Of a stretch of 32,181 bases of DNA, positions 15,517-23,796 are shown in pieces. The notes under the pieces were generated by a model. That model did not search any database. It saw nothing but the letters and a program-made list of their open reading frames with translations, and was not told where the DNA came from. The position numbers and the translations under genes are program-made. The DNA is from Candidatus Eremiobacteraceae bacterium (GTDB lineage: Bacteria; Vulcanimicrobiota; Vulcanimicrobiia; Eremiobacterales; Eremiobacteraceae): NCBI GenBank assembly GCA_036511855.1, contig DATCBN010000003.1, positions 1 through 32,181 on the forward strand, in the 5' to 3' direction. The stretch's first letter is position 1. The number at the start of each line of letters is the position of its first letter.

Positions 15517-16716
15517 ATGGCATCGCAAACGCGCACGTCGCTGGGATTCGCATTAACGGGCATCCTCGGCGTGCTGATCGGGGCGCTCATCGTTGCTTGC
15601 GGATCCGGCAAATTGCTGGGTACCGCAGATAGCCCGACGGCCAGCGTCGCCGCCGCCGCGTCGTTACGCGGCGTCGTCAATCCCGACCTCGAGCAGCGCA
15701 TCATCAGCGCAGTCAAGCAAGCTGAGCCGTCGGTCGTGCTCATCAAATCGACCGTGCATGGCGTGCAGCAGTATCCCTTCGGCAACGACCCATTCTTCAA
15801 GCAGTTCTTCGGGCAAGGTAACGGCGCGCAGCCGTACACCGCTCATGCCTCCGGTTCGGGTTTCATCTACAAGCACGACGGCGATACCGCGTACATCGCC
15901 ACGAACGCGCACGTCGTTTGGAAGGCCGACAACATCGAAGTGCTGCTTTCCAACGGACGTAAGTTCCCCGGCACGGTCGTCGGCAAAGACATCCAGGACG
16001 ACCTTGCGCTCGTGAAGATCACGGGCTCCGATCTGCCGGCAGCGCTTCCAATCGGCGATTCGAAAGCGCTTCAACAGGGCGAATTCGTGTTGGCAATCGG
16101 CGAGCCGGTCGAATTGCAGAACTCGGTTTCCTTCGGCATCGTCGCCAACGTCGACCGGCAAGGTATTGCGGCGGGCGGCCAAGACGGAATTCCGGCCATC
16201 CACTACAGCGACTTGATCCAGATCACCACGCCCATCAACCCGGGCAACTCCGGCGGTCCGCTCATCACCGACACCGGTGAAGTGGTCGGCATCAATGCTG
16301 TCGTCGACTCGGGCGCGCAGAACATCGGCTTCGCGGTGCCCATGCACAACGCCGCGCCGATCCTCGCCGACATCCACAGCGGCAAATATATCGCAGCCAC
16401 GCATCCGTTCATCGGAGTCCAGATGGCGGCGCTCGATCAACGCTGGCGGAACTACCTCAACTATTCCGGCAAGACGGGCGTGCTCGTCGCGGCAGTCGTC
16501 GCAGGCAGCCCGGCCGACCAGTCCGGCCTGCAGCAAGGCGACGTCATCCAACAGATCAACCGCGAGACGGTCAACTCGCCCGACGACGTGACAAAGATGA
16601 TCAAGGCCATGAAGGTCGGAGAAAAAGTCGCGCTGGTCGTCTGGCGGCAGGGGTCCGTGCAGCCCGTCGACGTGACGCTCGGCGACGAGAACAACTACAG
16701 CATCCCGCAAGGGTGA
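15517..16716 (+). CDS. htrA: HtrA/DegP-family serine protease with PDZ domain
   Basis: Envelope protease or chaperone that degrades misfolded proteins, 399 residues. The N-terminus has a hydrophobic segment ending LIGALIVAC-GSG. This fits a lipobox with Cys28, so the protein may be a lipoprotein; otherwise the segment is a membrane anchor. The trypsin-like domain has the complete triad: His132 (TNAHVV), Asp162 (DDLALVKI) and Ser245 (GNSGGPL). One PDZ domain follows at about residues 290-390 (FIGVQMAALDQRW; GVLVAAVVAGSPADQSGLQQGDVI). It sits behind a CIRCE promoter and 92 bases upstream of dnaK, so it is probably the first gene of the heat-shock operon. That is not the usual place for htrA. 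Confidence 0.95.
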   Translation: MASQTRTSLGFALTGILGVLIGALIVACGSGKLLGTADSPTASVAAAASLRGVVNPDLEQRIISAVKQAEPSVVLIKSTVHGVQQYPFGNDPFFKQFFGQGNGAQPYTAHASGSGFIYKHDGDTAYIATNAHVVWKADNIEVLLSNGRKFPGTVVGKDIQDDLALVKITGSDLPAALPIGDSKALQQGEFVLAIGEPVELQNSVSFGIVANVDRQGIAAGGQDGIPAIHYSDLIQITTPINPGNSGGPLITDTGEVVGINAVVDSGAQNIGFAVPMHNAAPILADIHSGKYIAATHPFIGVQMAALDQRWRNYLNYSGKTGVLVAAVVAGSPADQSGLQQGDVIQQINRETVNSPDDVTKMIKAMKVGEKVALVVWRQGSVQPVDVTLGDENNYSIPQG

Positions 16717-16735
16717 TATATTCAGTTAAGTAGTA

Positions 16736-16780
16736 GGGCAAGCAACGCTTGCCCTAAACTTGGGCAAGCGTTGCTTGCCC
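16736..16780. repeat. Inverted pair of palindromic repeats between htrA and dnaK
   Basis: GGGCAAGC-AAC-GCTTGCCC (16736-16754), seven bases, then its exact reverse complement GGGCAAGC-GTT-GCTTGCCC (16762-16780). RNA could form either two small hairpins or one 19-bp stem. No T-run follows directly, so it need not terminate fully. It could attenuate transcription from htrA into dnaK or protect mRNA ends after cleavage. Confidence 0.9.
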
Positions 16781-16808
16781 TAATACGATTTCGGAGGAAT
16801 CAACCAAC

Positions 16809-18674
16809 ATGGCAAAAGTCGTCGGCATAGACCTCGGCACGACAAACTCAGTTGTGGCGTGCATGGAGGGGACGACGCCCACAGTCATCACCAACGCGGA
16901 AGGCAGCCGGCTCACGCCGTCGGTCGTTGCGTTCACGAAGAGCGGCGAGCGGCTCGTCGGCCAATTGGCCAAGCGTCAAGCGATCACCAATCCCGATCGC
17001 ACCGTGGCATCGATCAAACGTCACATGGGCACCGATTTCAAAGTGACCGTGGACGGCAAGAACTATACGCCGCAAGAGATCTCCGCCATGGTGCTGCAGA
17101 AGCTCGCGAACGACGCGAGCACGTACCTCGGCGAAAAAGTCACGCAGGCAGTCATCACGGTGCCCGCTTATTTCAACGACGCCCAGCGTCAGGCCACGAA
17201 AGATGCCGGACGCATCGCGGGACTCGAAGTGCTGCGCATCATCAACGAACCCACCGCGGCGGCGCTCGCGTACGGCCTCGATAAAAAAGGCAACGAGACC
17301 ATCCTCGTCTGGGACCTCGGCGGCGGCACGTTCGACGTGTCGGTCCTCGAAGTCGGCGACGGCGTGTTCGAAGTGAAGTCCACCAACGGCGACACGCGGT
17401 TGGGCGGCGATGACTACGACAAGCGTATTGTCGAGTGGCTCGTCGCTGAGTTCAAGAAGGACCAGGGCATCGACCTCGGCGGCGACCGCCAGGCTTTGCA
17501 GCGCCTCACCGAGGCCGGCGAAAAAGCGAAGGTCGAATTGTCATCCATGACCCAGACGTCCATCAATCTTCCGTTTGTCACGGCCGATCAAAATGGGCCG
17601 AAGCACATGGACTACACGCTGACCCGCGCGAAGTTTGAGCAACTCACTGCCGATCTCACCGAGCGCTGCCGCAAACCGTTCGAGCAAGCCTTGGCCGATG
17701 CAAAACTGTCGATAAGCGAAATCAATGAAGTGGTGCTGGTCGGCGGCTCCACGCGCATGCCCGCCGTCGTCGATCTCGTCAAGCAATTGACGGGCAAAGA
17801 TCCTCATCAGGGCGTCAACCCGGACGAAGTCGTCGCGGTCGGCGCGGCCATTCAGGCCGGCGTGCTCTCCGGCGACGTCAAGAACGTCGTGCTCCTCGAC
17901 GTCACGCCGCTCTCGCTCGGTTTGGAAACGCTCGGCGGCGTCATGACGAAGCTCATCGAGCGCAACACCACCATACCTACTCGCAAAGCGCAGACCTTCA
18001 CCACCGCTGAAGACGGACAGACGTCCGTGGACATCAGCGTGTTCCAAGGCGAGCGTGAGATGGCGAGGGCCAATAAGGCGCTCGGCCAGTTCCGGCTCGA
18101 GGGCATCGCGCCCGCGCCGCGCGGCATTCCCCAGGTCGAAGTCGCGTTCGACATCGACGCCAACGGCATCACCCACGTGAGCGCCAAAGACATGGGCACC
18201 GGCAAGGAACAGCGCATCACGATCACGGCTTCGAGCAATCTCTCAAAAGACGAAGTCGACCGTATGGTGCGCGAGGCCGAATCCCACGCCGACGATGATC
18301 ACAAGCAGCGTGAAGCAGCCGACATCAGCAATCGCGCCGACCAGCTGGTGTACGTGACCGAAAAGACACTCAAGGAAGTCGGCGACAAGGCTGTCGCCTC
18401 CGATCGTCAGGACGTCGAAAAAGCGCTTGAAAATCTTCGCTCGTTGCTGAAGACCGGCACGCCCGAGGAACTCACGAAGGCGTCCGATCAGCTGCAGGAA
18501 GTCTCGCTCAAACTCGGCCAGCACATCTACGACCAAGCCAAGGCGAGCGGTGACGCGCAGGGCGCCGCGACCGGCAACGGTGCGACGTCCGCCGACGGCG
18601 CTCAGTCCGACGCGGGTGCGCCATCCGCTCCTCCTGACGGTGACGTCATCGACGCCGAATTCAAGGAACGGTAA
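16809..18674 (+). CDS. dnaK: Chaperone DnaK (Hsp70)
   Basis: ATP-dependent Hsp70 chaperone, 621 residues, normal length. The nucleotide-binding domain starts [17 protein letters not shown] and contains [32 protein letters not shown] and [15 protein letters not shown]. The substrate-binding domain starts after the linker [11 protein letters not shown] and includes [21 protein letters not shown] helical lid and an Ala/Gly-rich tail end in [12 protein letters not shown], close to the EEVD-like ends of bacterial DnaK. Ribosome-binding site GGAGGA (16793-16798) is ideal. No separate CIRCE or HspR (HAIR) site is visible directly upstream, so transcription probably comes from the htrA promoter. Confidence 0.98.
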   Translation: MAKVVGIDLGTTNSVVACMEGTTPTVITNAEGSRLTPSVVAFTKSGERLVGQLAKRQAITNPDRTVASIKRHMGTDFKVTVDGKNYTPQEISAMVLQKLANDASTYLGEKVTQAVITVPAYFNDAQRQATKDAGRIAGLEVLRIINEPTAAALAYGLDKKGNETILVWDLGGGTFDVSVLEVGDGVFEVKSTNGDTRLGGDDYDKRIVEWLVAEFKKDQGIDLGGDRQALQRLTEAGEKAKVELSSMTQTSINLPFVTADQNGPKHMDYTLTRAKFEQLTADLTERCRKPFEQALADAKLSISEINEVVLVGGSTRMPAVVDLVKQLTGKDPHQGVNPDEVVAVGAAIQAGVLSGDVKNVVLLDVTPLSLGLETLGGVMTKLIERNTTIPTRKAQTFTTAEDGQTSVDISVFQGEREMARANKALGQFRLEGIAPAPRGIPQVEVAFDIDANGITHVSAKDMGTGKEQRITITASSNLSKDEVDRMVREAESHADDDHKQREAADISNRADQLVYVTEKTLKEVGDKAVASDRQDVEKALENLRSLLKTGTPEELTKASDQLQEVSLKLGQHIYDQAKASGDAQGAATGNGATSADGAQSDAGAPSAPPDGDVIDAEFKER

Positions 18675-18683
18675 GGCCCGCGC

Positions 18684-19247
18684 ATGGCCGATCTAAATCC
18701 GCTCGACGAATACGATTCACTTTCGGGCTCTCCGCTCTCCGGCATCGACGACGTCGCGCCCGCCGATAGCGCTTCCGCAGATGCCGGACTGCAGTCCGAG
18801 CTTGCCTCCGCGAAAGCGCTGGCGGAGGAGAATCGCAACCTCTACCTGCGCGCGCTCGCCGATTTCGACAACTACAAAAAGCGCGTGGACCGCATGATCT
18901 CCGACCGCTCCGATGCCGGACGGCGCGACTTGCTCAAGCGCATCTTAGACGTGCTGGATAGTCTCGATCGCGCGGCCGCCTTCCGCCAACAGGGCGCGCC
19001 GCCGGAACAGCTCGTCGACGGTTTGCTCGCCACCGCCAAGCAGTTCGCCACGATATTGGAAACCGAAGACGTACGGCCGATCGACGTCGTCGGCAAGCAG
19101 TTCGATCCGGCCGTGGCGGAGGCCGTCGGCACCCGCGCAAATCTCGATGTGCCCGATCACACCGTGCTCGACGAAGCGCGCAAGGGGTACCGCATCGGTG
19201 ACGACGTATTGCGCCCTGCGCAGGTCATCGTCTCCGTCGGCGACTGA
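18684..19247 (+). CDS. grpE: Nucleotide exchange factor GrpE
   Basis: Releases ADP from DnaK. It has 187 residues. The acidic, disordered N-terminus (about 1-40) is followed by a long dimerising helix (LQSELASAKALAEENRNLYL; RALADFDNYKKRVDRMISDR). The C-terminal beta domain contains KQFDPAVAEAVGTRANLDVPDHTVLDEARKGYRIGDDVLRPAQVIVSVG; only its general pattern is cited because it is the GrpE signature. It starts 9 bases after the dnaK stop codon and is clearly co-transcribed. Confidence 0.96.
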   Translation: MADLNPLDEYDSLSGSPLSGIDDVAPADSASADAGLQSELASAKALAEENRNLYLRALADFDNYKKRVDRMISDRSDAGRRDLLKRILDVLDSLDRAAAFRQQGAPPEQLVDGLLATAKQFATILETEDVRPIDVVGKQFDPAVAEAVGTRANLDVPDHTVLDEARKGYRIGDDVLRPAQVIVSVGD

Positions 19248-19281
19248 GGAGCGCACCTCCGGCCTCCCAAAAGGACGTTAG

Positions 19282-20304
19282 ATGTCCGTCCAATTCAAGG
19301 ACTACTACAAGGTTCTCGGTGTCCCTAAGACGGCTGCGACAAAAGAGATCAAGTCGGCGTATCGTAAGCTCGCGCGCAAGTGGCATCCGGACGTCAACCC
19401 GACGAAAAAAAAAGAGTCTGAAGATAAGTTCAAAGAGATCGCCGAGGCCTACGAGGTGCTCGGGGACGCTGAAAAGCGAAAGACCTACGACACCTTAGGG
19501 CCCGACTGGCAGTCGCGCGCGCAACCCCCTCCCGGATATCAGCAATGGTCCACGCAAGGCGGGCCGCAGGGAGTCCACTTCGGCAACGGCGAGTTCGCGG
19601 ATGAGGGATTCTCCGATTTCTTCCAGCAATTCTTTGGAAACTTCGGACATACGCCCGGTGCGCCGACCACAGCCGGGCGGCGCGGTCAACGCGGAAGGCG
19701 AGGTCAGGACATCGAGTCCGAATTCTCGTTGAGCTTGCGCGAGGCGTACGCCGGCGGACAACGCTCGCTCTCGCTGCAATCGCAAACGCAGTGCCCTCGC
19801 TGTCATGGCACCGGCACTGAAAACGGCAAGCTTTGCCACCAATGCCACGGAACGGGCGCGGTTAATTCGCAGCGCACCCTCGACGTCACGATTCCCCCAG
19901 GCGTCCGCGACGGTCAGCGGATCCGGCTGTCCGGTCAGGGCGGCCCAGGCATGGGCGGCGGTCAGAGTGGCGACCTTTACCTCATCGTGCGCATCACGCG
20001 CGACCCAACCTTCGAGCGCCGCGGCGACGATTTGTACGAAGAACATCCAGTCAGCGTCTACACGCTCGTGCTCGGCGGTGAGATCACCGTGCCGACGATG
20101 ACCGGACATATAGACGTCAAAGTGCCCGCCGGTTCGCAAAACGGCCGCACGCTGCGCATCGGCGGCAAGGGAATGCCGCGGGTCGCAGCGGGCGGAGGCT
20201 TCGGCGACCTCTACGTAAAGCTCGTGGCGCAAGTGCCCACAAATCTTACCGACGATGAGCGCGAGTTGTTCAAGCAACTCGCGGAGAAGGCAAAGGCTCG
20301 CTGA
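19282..20304 (+). CDS. dnaJ: J-domain co-chaperone DnaJ with reduced zinc finger
   Basis: Stimulates DnaK ATPase and delivers substrates. It has 340 residues, shorter than the usual 370-380. The J domain (about 6-73) has His35-Pro36-Asp37. A Gly/Phe/Gln-rich region (about 80-130) follows. The cysteine-rich region holds only two CxxCxGxG motifs (Cys171/174 and Cys185/188), separated by a short loop. Canonical DnaJ has four such motifs and two zinc sites, so this protein can form at most one. The C-terminal substrate domain is complete ([40 protein letters not shown]). Its stop overlaps the next ATG as TGATG. Confidence 0.95.
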   Translation: MSVQFKDYYKVLGVPKTAATKEIKSAYRKLARKWHPDVNPTKKKESEDKFKEIAEAYEVLGDAEKRKTYDTLGPDWQSRAQPPPGYQQWSTQGGPQGVHFGNGEFADEGFSDFFQQFFGNFGHTPGAPTTAGRRGQRGRRGQDIESEFSLSLREAYAGGQRSLSLQSQTQCPRCHGTGTENGKLCHQCHGTGAVNSQRTLDVTIPPGVRDGQRIRLSGQGGPGMGGGQSGDLYLIVRITRDPTFERRGDDLYEEHPVSVYTLVLGGEITVPTMTGHIDVKVPAGSQNGRTLRIGGKGMPRVAAGGGFGDLYVKLVAQVPTNLTDDERELFKQLAEKAKAR

Positions 20305-20576
20305 TGGATACCGAGACCAGCGAAGGAGTCTACGCGATAACGGCAGTCGTCGCGCAATTCGATCTGACGCCCGAAACGCTCGTTCGCTACGAACGGGCTG
20401 GGTTGTTACGACCGACCATCGTCAACGAAGTGCGTTTTTACACCACGGCGGATGTAGAGCGCCTCTCGACCATCCGCCGGCTGACCGATATCTGCGGTCT
20501 GAACCTAGCCGGCGTCGATGTCGTGCTTCGTCTGGTCGACGAGATCCGGACACTGCAGCACCAACTGGCGCCTTAA
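20304..20576 (+). CDS. hspR: MerR-family regulator, HspR-like
   Basis: Small repressor of 90 residues. The MerR helix-turn-helix is at about 10-50 (TPETLVRYERAGLLRPTIVN; VRFYTTADVERLSTIRRLTD). It is followed by the segment GLNLAGVDVVLRLVDEI, closely matching the GLNLAGI-VL pattern of HspR. HspR represses dnaK operons in actinobacteria and others using DnaK as co-repressor, and is often the last gene of dnaK-grpE-dnaJ-hspR, as here. No canonical HAIR site is visible near the operon promoter, so its target is unknown. The stop codon shares the palindrome TTAA with the stop of the convergent methyltransferase gene. Confidence 0.88.
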   Translation: MDTETSEGVYAITAVVAQFDLTPETLVRYERAGLLRPTIVNEVRFYTTADVERLSTIRRLTDICGLNLAGVDVVLRLVDEIRTLQHQLAP

Positions 20577-21424
20577 ACCGGCGCCCGCTCCATCAGCGCC
20601 ATAGTCGACCAGAGTTTCACATTGCGCGCTCTCAGCAGCCCCACGGCCCACAGCAGTCGCGCCATCGGCATTTCACGCCCAAGCCGATGCGCTTCGCCGA
20701 CCATGTCGCGCTCCTCGCGCGGCAACCAGCCTTGGGCCGCGTGAAACGCAAGGCCGGTCTGTGGCGCGAACTGCATCGGCGCGTTTGCGGCCGCAAGCCC
20801 ATGATGGTATCTTCGCGTGATCAGCGCGACGATCGCCGGTGAAGTTTGATCGAATAGCCACAACGCGAAGTTCGGGTATTCGTGCAGGTCGCGCCCGAGC
20901 TGCGCCACTTGTTCCTCGGAAAGATAGACGATAAGACCTTCGCTGAGCACCAGCACGCGGCGCGCGCGAGAATTGACGCGCGCGAACAATTCGCGCCGCG
21001 CAGCAAGATCGGCTAAGTCAAGCCCGATCCTCTCCACGAAGCACGATGCAGGGGCTGCGGTCAGCTTCTCGTTCTTGTACGCGATCATGTCCGGCAGATC
21101 GACCTCGATCCAACGCAACGACCCCGGCAGCGCGAGCCGCTGCGGCCTCGTGTCCAATCCCGCCCCGAGGTTGAGCACCGCGTCGCAGCCGAGGTTGACT
21201 TCGCGTAGGATGAGCTCGTCCATCACTGCCGTCCGCACGATCATCGACCATGCTGCGGAGCGGTTGAGGTCGGCCATGCGCTTGCCGACGTCGCCGGCGA
21301 GATCGCGGGCGAATGGGTCGCGGAAGATCGCGTCCTTCCGGTCGGTTTCGAGCGCGCGGTAGTAGGCTACCCAGCGTGCGGTATCACCGATCGACCGGAT
21401 GCCTTCGACCCTGGGATCATTCAT
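20573..21424 (-). CDS. SAM-dependent methyltransferase, LCMT/TIGR00027 family
   Basis: Class I O-methyltransferase-like protein, 283 residues. The N-terminal helical part contains TARWVAYYRALETDRKDAIF and DPFAR. The SAM-binding loop is NLGAGLDTRPQRL, followed by the acidic strand end EVDLPDMIAYK. The family motif LSEGLIVYLSEEQV is clear. Members methylate small molecules or carboxyl groups, especially in polyketide and lipid metabolism of actinobacteria; the substrate here is unknown. The ATG overlaps the stop of the upstream adenylation-like gene as ATGA, and AGGTGA precedes it. The two therefore form a small operon. Confidence 0.92.
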   Translation of the reverse strand: MNDPRVEGIRSIGDTARWVAYYRALETDRKDAIFRDPFARDLAGDVGKRMADLNRSAAWSMIVRTAVMDELILREVNLGCDAVLNLGAGLDTRPQRLALPGSLRWIEVDLPDMIAYKNEKLTAAPASCFVERIGLDLADLAARRELFARVNSRARRVLVLSEGLIVYLSEEQVAQLGRDLHEYPNFALWLFDQTSPAIVALITRRYHHGLAAANAPMQFAPQTGLAFHAAQGWLPREERDMVGEAHRLGREMPMARLLWAVGLLRARNVKLWSTMALMERAPV

Positions 21425-22401
21425 GCCGTCACCTGCGCGACGACGCGGACGCCGAACTTGTCGGCGAACTCGTCTCGCGCTTTAGAAGTGACCGTTCGAC
21501 CGGCGATCGTCACGACGCGCACGCTCACGTGCGCGCTACTTTCGGGCGGCCCCGCGAATTGCAGGTCCAAGAATTGTGTGGGCATGAGCGCAAGCCATGT
21601 CGCGCGTTGCGCGGCCGCCAGTTCCCAGAAATGCCGCGCATCGAATCGCTCCGGGATGACGAGCCGCGAACCCGCCGCCACCGCCGCGACGAGCGCGGTG
21701 ACGCCGTCGCCGTGGCCGAGCGGGATAGCGCAGATTCCGCGGTCCTCGGGCGTCATCGCAAGCTGGTCCGCGAGCCGCGCGGCATCCTCGATCAACGCTT
21801 CGTGCGTGCGCCGCACCGCTTCGAGATTGTCGGTATGGAATCGATAGGCCTCGATCGCGACATCGCCGGCTTCAGGATTGCCCCCGGCGACTGACTCTTT
21901 TTTTTCCACTGTTGCCGAGAGCAACGCGTCGAAGTCGCGAAATCGGGGAAGCGAAGGCGAACCGCCTATGGCGAAAACCGCCTCAAGAGAATTGCACTCT
22001 TCGAGAAGTCCGCTCAGTTCGACCAGGCGCCGTTCGTCGATGACGAGCGCGGTCGCGCAGCTCGCCATGATGAGGTCACGCGCGTCGGGCCCTTTGAGCA
22101 TCGGGTCCACCGGCACGACGATCGCGCCGAGACGCCACGCGCCGAAGAGGCTGGTCGCGTAGCGCGCGCCATTCGGCAGCATCACTGCGAGCTTTTTGCC
22201 GTGCGCAAGGCCACCGCTCGAAAAGACCACCGCTGCGGCACCTGCGCGTAGATGCACGTCGGCGCGCGTCATGTCGGCGTGGTCGTCTGGAAACACGAGG
22301 GCGCTGCGCGTTGGGTCTTGCTCGGCACGAACTGCGACGAGGCCGGCCACTGATTGCGCTTCGGGGCGGTCCATGCGTGCCGCATTTGCCTCAAATCTCA
22401 T
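21421..22401 (-). CDS. Truncated adenylate-forming (acyl-CoA synthetase-like) protein, probably inactive
   Basis: Similar to the N-terminal domain of AMP-dependent acyl-CoA synthetases, 326 residues against the usual 500-550. Recognisable parts are KLAVMLPNGARYATSLFGAWRLGAIVVPVDP and, later, GDGVTALVAAVAAGSRLVI and TWLALMPTQFLDLQ. The ATP-binding loop normally reads YTSGTTGxPKGV, but the aligned segment here is AYRFHTDNLEAVRRTHEAL, which lacks the glycines and the lysine. The whole C-terminal lid domain is absent. The frame is otherwise clean, with normal codon use, so it does not look like a recent pseudogene. It is more likely a kept pseudoenzyme or binding protein. ATG 22401 is chosen, with Met10 as an alternative. 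Confidence 0.8.
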   Translation of the reverse strand: MRFEANAARMDRPEAQSVAGLVAVRAEQDPTRSALVFPDDHADMTRADVHLRAGAAAVVFSSGGLAHGKKLAVMLPNGARYATSLFGAWRLGAIVVPVDPMLKGPDARDLIMASCATALVIDERRLVELSGLLEECNSLEAVFAIGGSPSLPRFRDFDALLSATVEKKESVAGGNPEAGDVAIEAYRFHTDNLEAVRRTHEALIEDAARLADQLAMTPEDRGICAIPLGHGDGVTALVAAVAAGSRLVIPERFDARHFWELAAAQRATWLALMPTQFLDLQFAGPPESSAHVSVRVVTIAGRTVTSKARDEFADKFGVRVVAQVTA

Positions 22402-22451
22402 CCGCCCTGCACCGCGTCAGACCAGGGCGCTCCGGCGGGCTGACCGAACTC

Positions 22452-22489
22452 TCTCCCGATAAAGCTTCAAGCGATCAGTAATCGGGAGA
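22452..22489 (+). promoter_or_regulatory. Inverted repeat covering the acyl-CoA dehydrogenase ribosome-binding site
   Basis: TCTCCCGAT (22452-22460) and ATCGGGAGA (22481-22489) are perfect nine-base complements with a 20-base loop. The right arm contains the ribosome-binding site GGGAG, 10 bases before the ATG at 22499. It may be an operator in the divergent intergenic region or an RNA hairpin that controls translation. Confidence 0.65.
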
Positions 22490-22498
22490 CAAGACCAC

Positions 22499-23653
22499 AT
22501 GCTCGCACCGGAACGCAACGCCGAAGCGCTCGAGATGGAGCGCATGATCCTCGACACGGTACGCCGGATCACCGCCGAAAAAGTGGCGCCGCGCGCGGCT
22601 GAAATAGACGCGACCGGCATCTACCCCAAAGACATCCGCGATGTCTTCGCCGAAAACGAACTGTTCAGCGTGCCGTTCCCGGAAGAATACGGCGGTTTGG
22701 GCTCGTTCACCACATACGTTAAGGTGGTCGAAGAAGTCAGCAAAGCGTGTGCCACATCCGGTCTCATCATCGCCGTCCAAGAGCTGGGCGGGTTGCCGAT
22801 CATGATCGCGGGCACGCCCGAACAGAAGAAAAAGTATCTGCCAAAGCTCGCGACGGGTGAGTGGATGGCTTCGTATGCGCTCTCCGAAGCCACGTCCGGG
22901 TCCGACGCGGCCAACATGCGGACGACGGCGATCCGGCAAGGCGATCAATACGTGCTCAACGGCACGAAGGTGTTCATCACCAACGTGGCTGTTGCAGATA
23001 TTTGCATCGTGTTCGCCGTGACGAACAAAGAGCTCGGCTCGAAGGGCACGTCCGCGTTCATCTGTCATACCGACGATCCCGGATTCAAGCTCGGCAAGGT
23101 CGAGCATAAGATGGGCATCAAGGGTTCGCCAACCAACGAAGTCGTGCTCACAGATTGCCGCATTCCCGCCGACCGGCTGCTCGGCGCAGAGGGCCAAGGT
23201 TTCGGCATCGCGATGAAGACGCTCGATAAATCGCGGCCAGGAATCGCGGCTCAGGCGCTCGGCATCGCGCAAGGCGCGCTCGATTTCGCCGCCAAGTACA
23301 TCCAGGAACGAGTCGCGTTCGGCAAACCGCTCTCGAAGCAACAGGGCTTGCAGTGGATGATCGCCGACATGGATTTGGACGTGCAATCCGCGCGGCTGCT
23401 GCTTTACGAAGCTGCACGACGCTGCGATGCCGGCGCCGACGACGTCACGTACTGGGGCGCGCTCTGCAAGCTCAAATGCGGCGACGTCGCGATGCGGGTG
23501 AGCACCGATGCCGTGCAGTTGGTCGGCGGCTACGGCTACATGACCGAGTACCCGGTGGAGCGCATGATGCGCGACGCGAAGATCACGCAGATATACGAGG
23601 GCACGCAGCAGATCCAGCGCATCGTGATCGGCCGCCACATCCTCGGGAAATGA
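22499..23653 (+). CDS. Acyl-CoA dehydrogenase
   Basis: FAD enzyme that oxidises acyl-CoA to 2-enoyl-CoA in fatty-acid or amino-acid breakdown, 384 residues. The N-terminal helical domain is followed by FAD signature 1 (YALSEATSGSDAA), the middle beta domain (YVLNGTKVFITN) and the C-terminal helices. Signature 2 is LVGGYGYMTEYPVERMMRDA, followed by KITQIYEGTQQIQRIVIGR with the catalytic base Glu367. That base position is the one used by short- and medium-chain and butyryl-type enzymes rather than isovaleryl type. The exact chain length cannot be read from the sequence. It is a single-gene unit that starts divergently from the adenylation-like gene and ends at a terminator (23688-23714). Confidence 0.95.
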   Translation: MLAPERNAEALEMERMILDTVRRITAEKVAPRAAEIDATGIYPKDIRDVFAENELFSVPFPEEYGGLGSFTTYVKVVEEVSKACATSGLIIAVQELGGLPIMIAGTPEQKKKYLPKLATGEWMASYALSEATSGSDAANMRTTAIRQGDQYVLNGTKVFITNVAVADICIVFAVTNKELGSKGTSAFICHTDDPGFKLGKVEHKMGIKGSPTNEVVLTDCRIPADRLLGAEGQGFGIAMKTLDKSRPGIAAQALGIAQGALDFAAKYIQERVAFGKPLSKQQGLQWMIADMDLDVQSARLLLYEAARRCDAGADDVTYWGALCKLKCGDVAMRVSTDAVQLVGGYGYMTEYPVERMMRDAKITQIYEGTQQIQRIVIGRHILGK

Positions 23654-23667
23654 AGCAATTCTGTTCT

Positions 23668-23680
23668 GTAGGAGGGCAAC
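23668..23680 (+). repeat. Half copy of the palindromic repeat
   Basis: GTAGGAGGGCAA matches the left half of the repeat (compare 2277 and 15173) and then breaks off. It lies 8 bases before an intact copy that has the other flank type, TACTAGGGCAAGC. Confidence 0.65.
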
Positions 23681-23687
23681 TGTACTA

Positions 23688-23714
23688 GGGCAAGCATCGC
23701 TTGCCCCGTTTTTT
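23688..23714 (+). terminator. Repeat hairpin with T-run: intrinsic terminator
   Basis: The repeat palindrome GGGCAAGC-ATC-GCTTGCCC (23688-23706) is followed by CG and six T residues (23709-23714). It lies 34 bases past the acyl-CoA dehydrogenase stop codon and is the best case for a repeat copy acting as terminator. Confidence 0.8.
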
Positions 23715-23715
23715 G

Positions 23716-23742
23716 GTGTGGGGCCGGCCTTTATGGCCGGCC
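23716..23742. repeat. Second hairpin repeat family, copy 1
   Basis: GTGTGG precedes GGCCGGCC-TTTAT-GGCCGGCC, an eight-base stem. A related copy in the opposite orientation is at 24992-25023, with the shared pattern GTGTGGGGCCG...TTTATGG. Confidence 0.7.
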
Positions 23743-23796
23743 TTCTTCATGTGCAAAAAAGGTCGGCGCACGGTGCCGTGAGTAAGGTCGGCCTCG

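Noticed and set aside
16781-16786. TAATAC after the repeat pair as a -10 box of a dnaK promoter
   Set aside because: No acceptable -35 box at 16-18 bases, and similar flanks (TAGTAC) accompany other repeat copies.
22475-23638. Minus-strand open frame of 387 codons
   Set aside because: It is antisense to the acyl-CoA dehydrogenase, with Arg/His-rich shadow composition.
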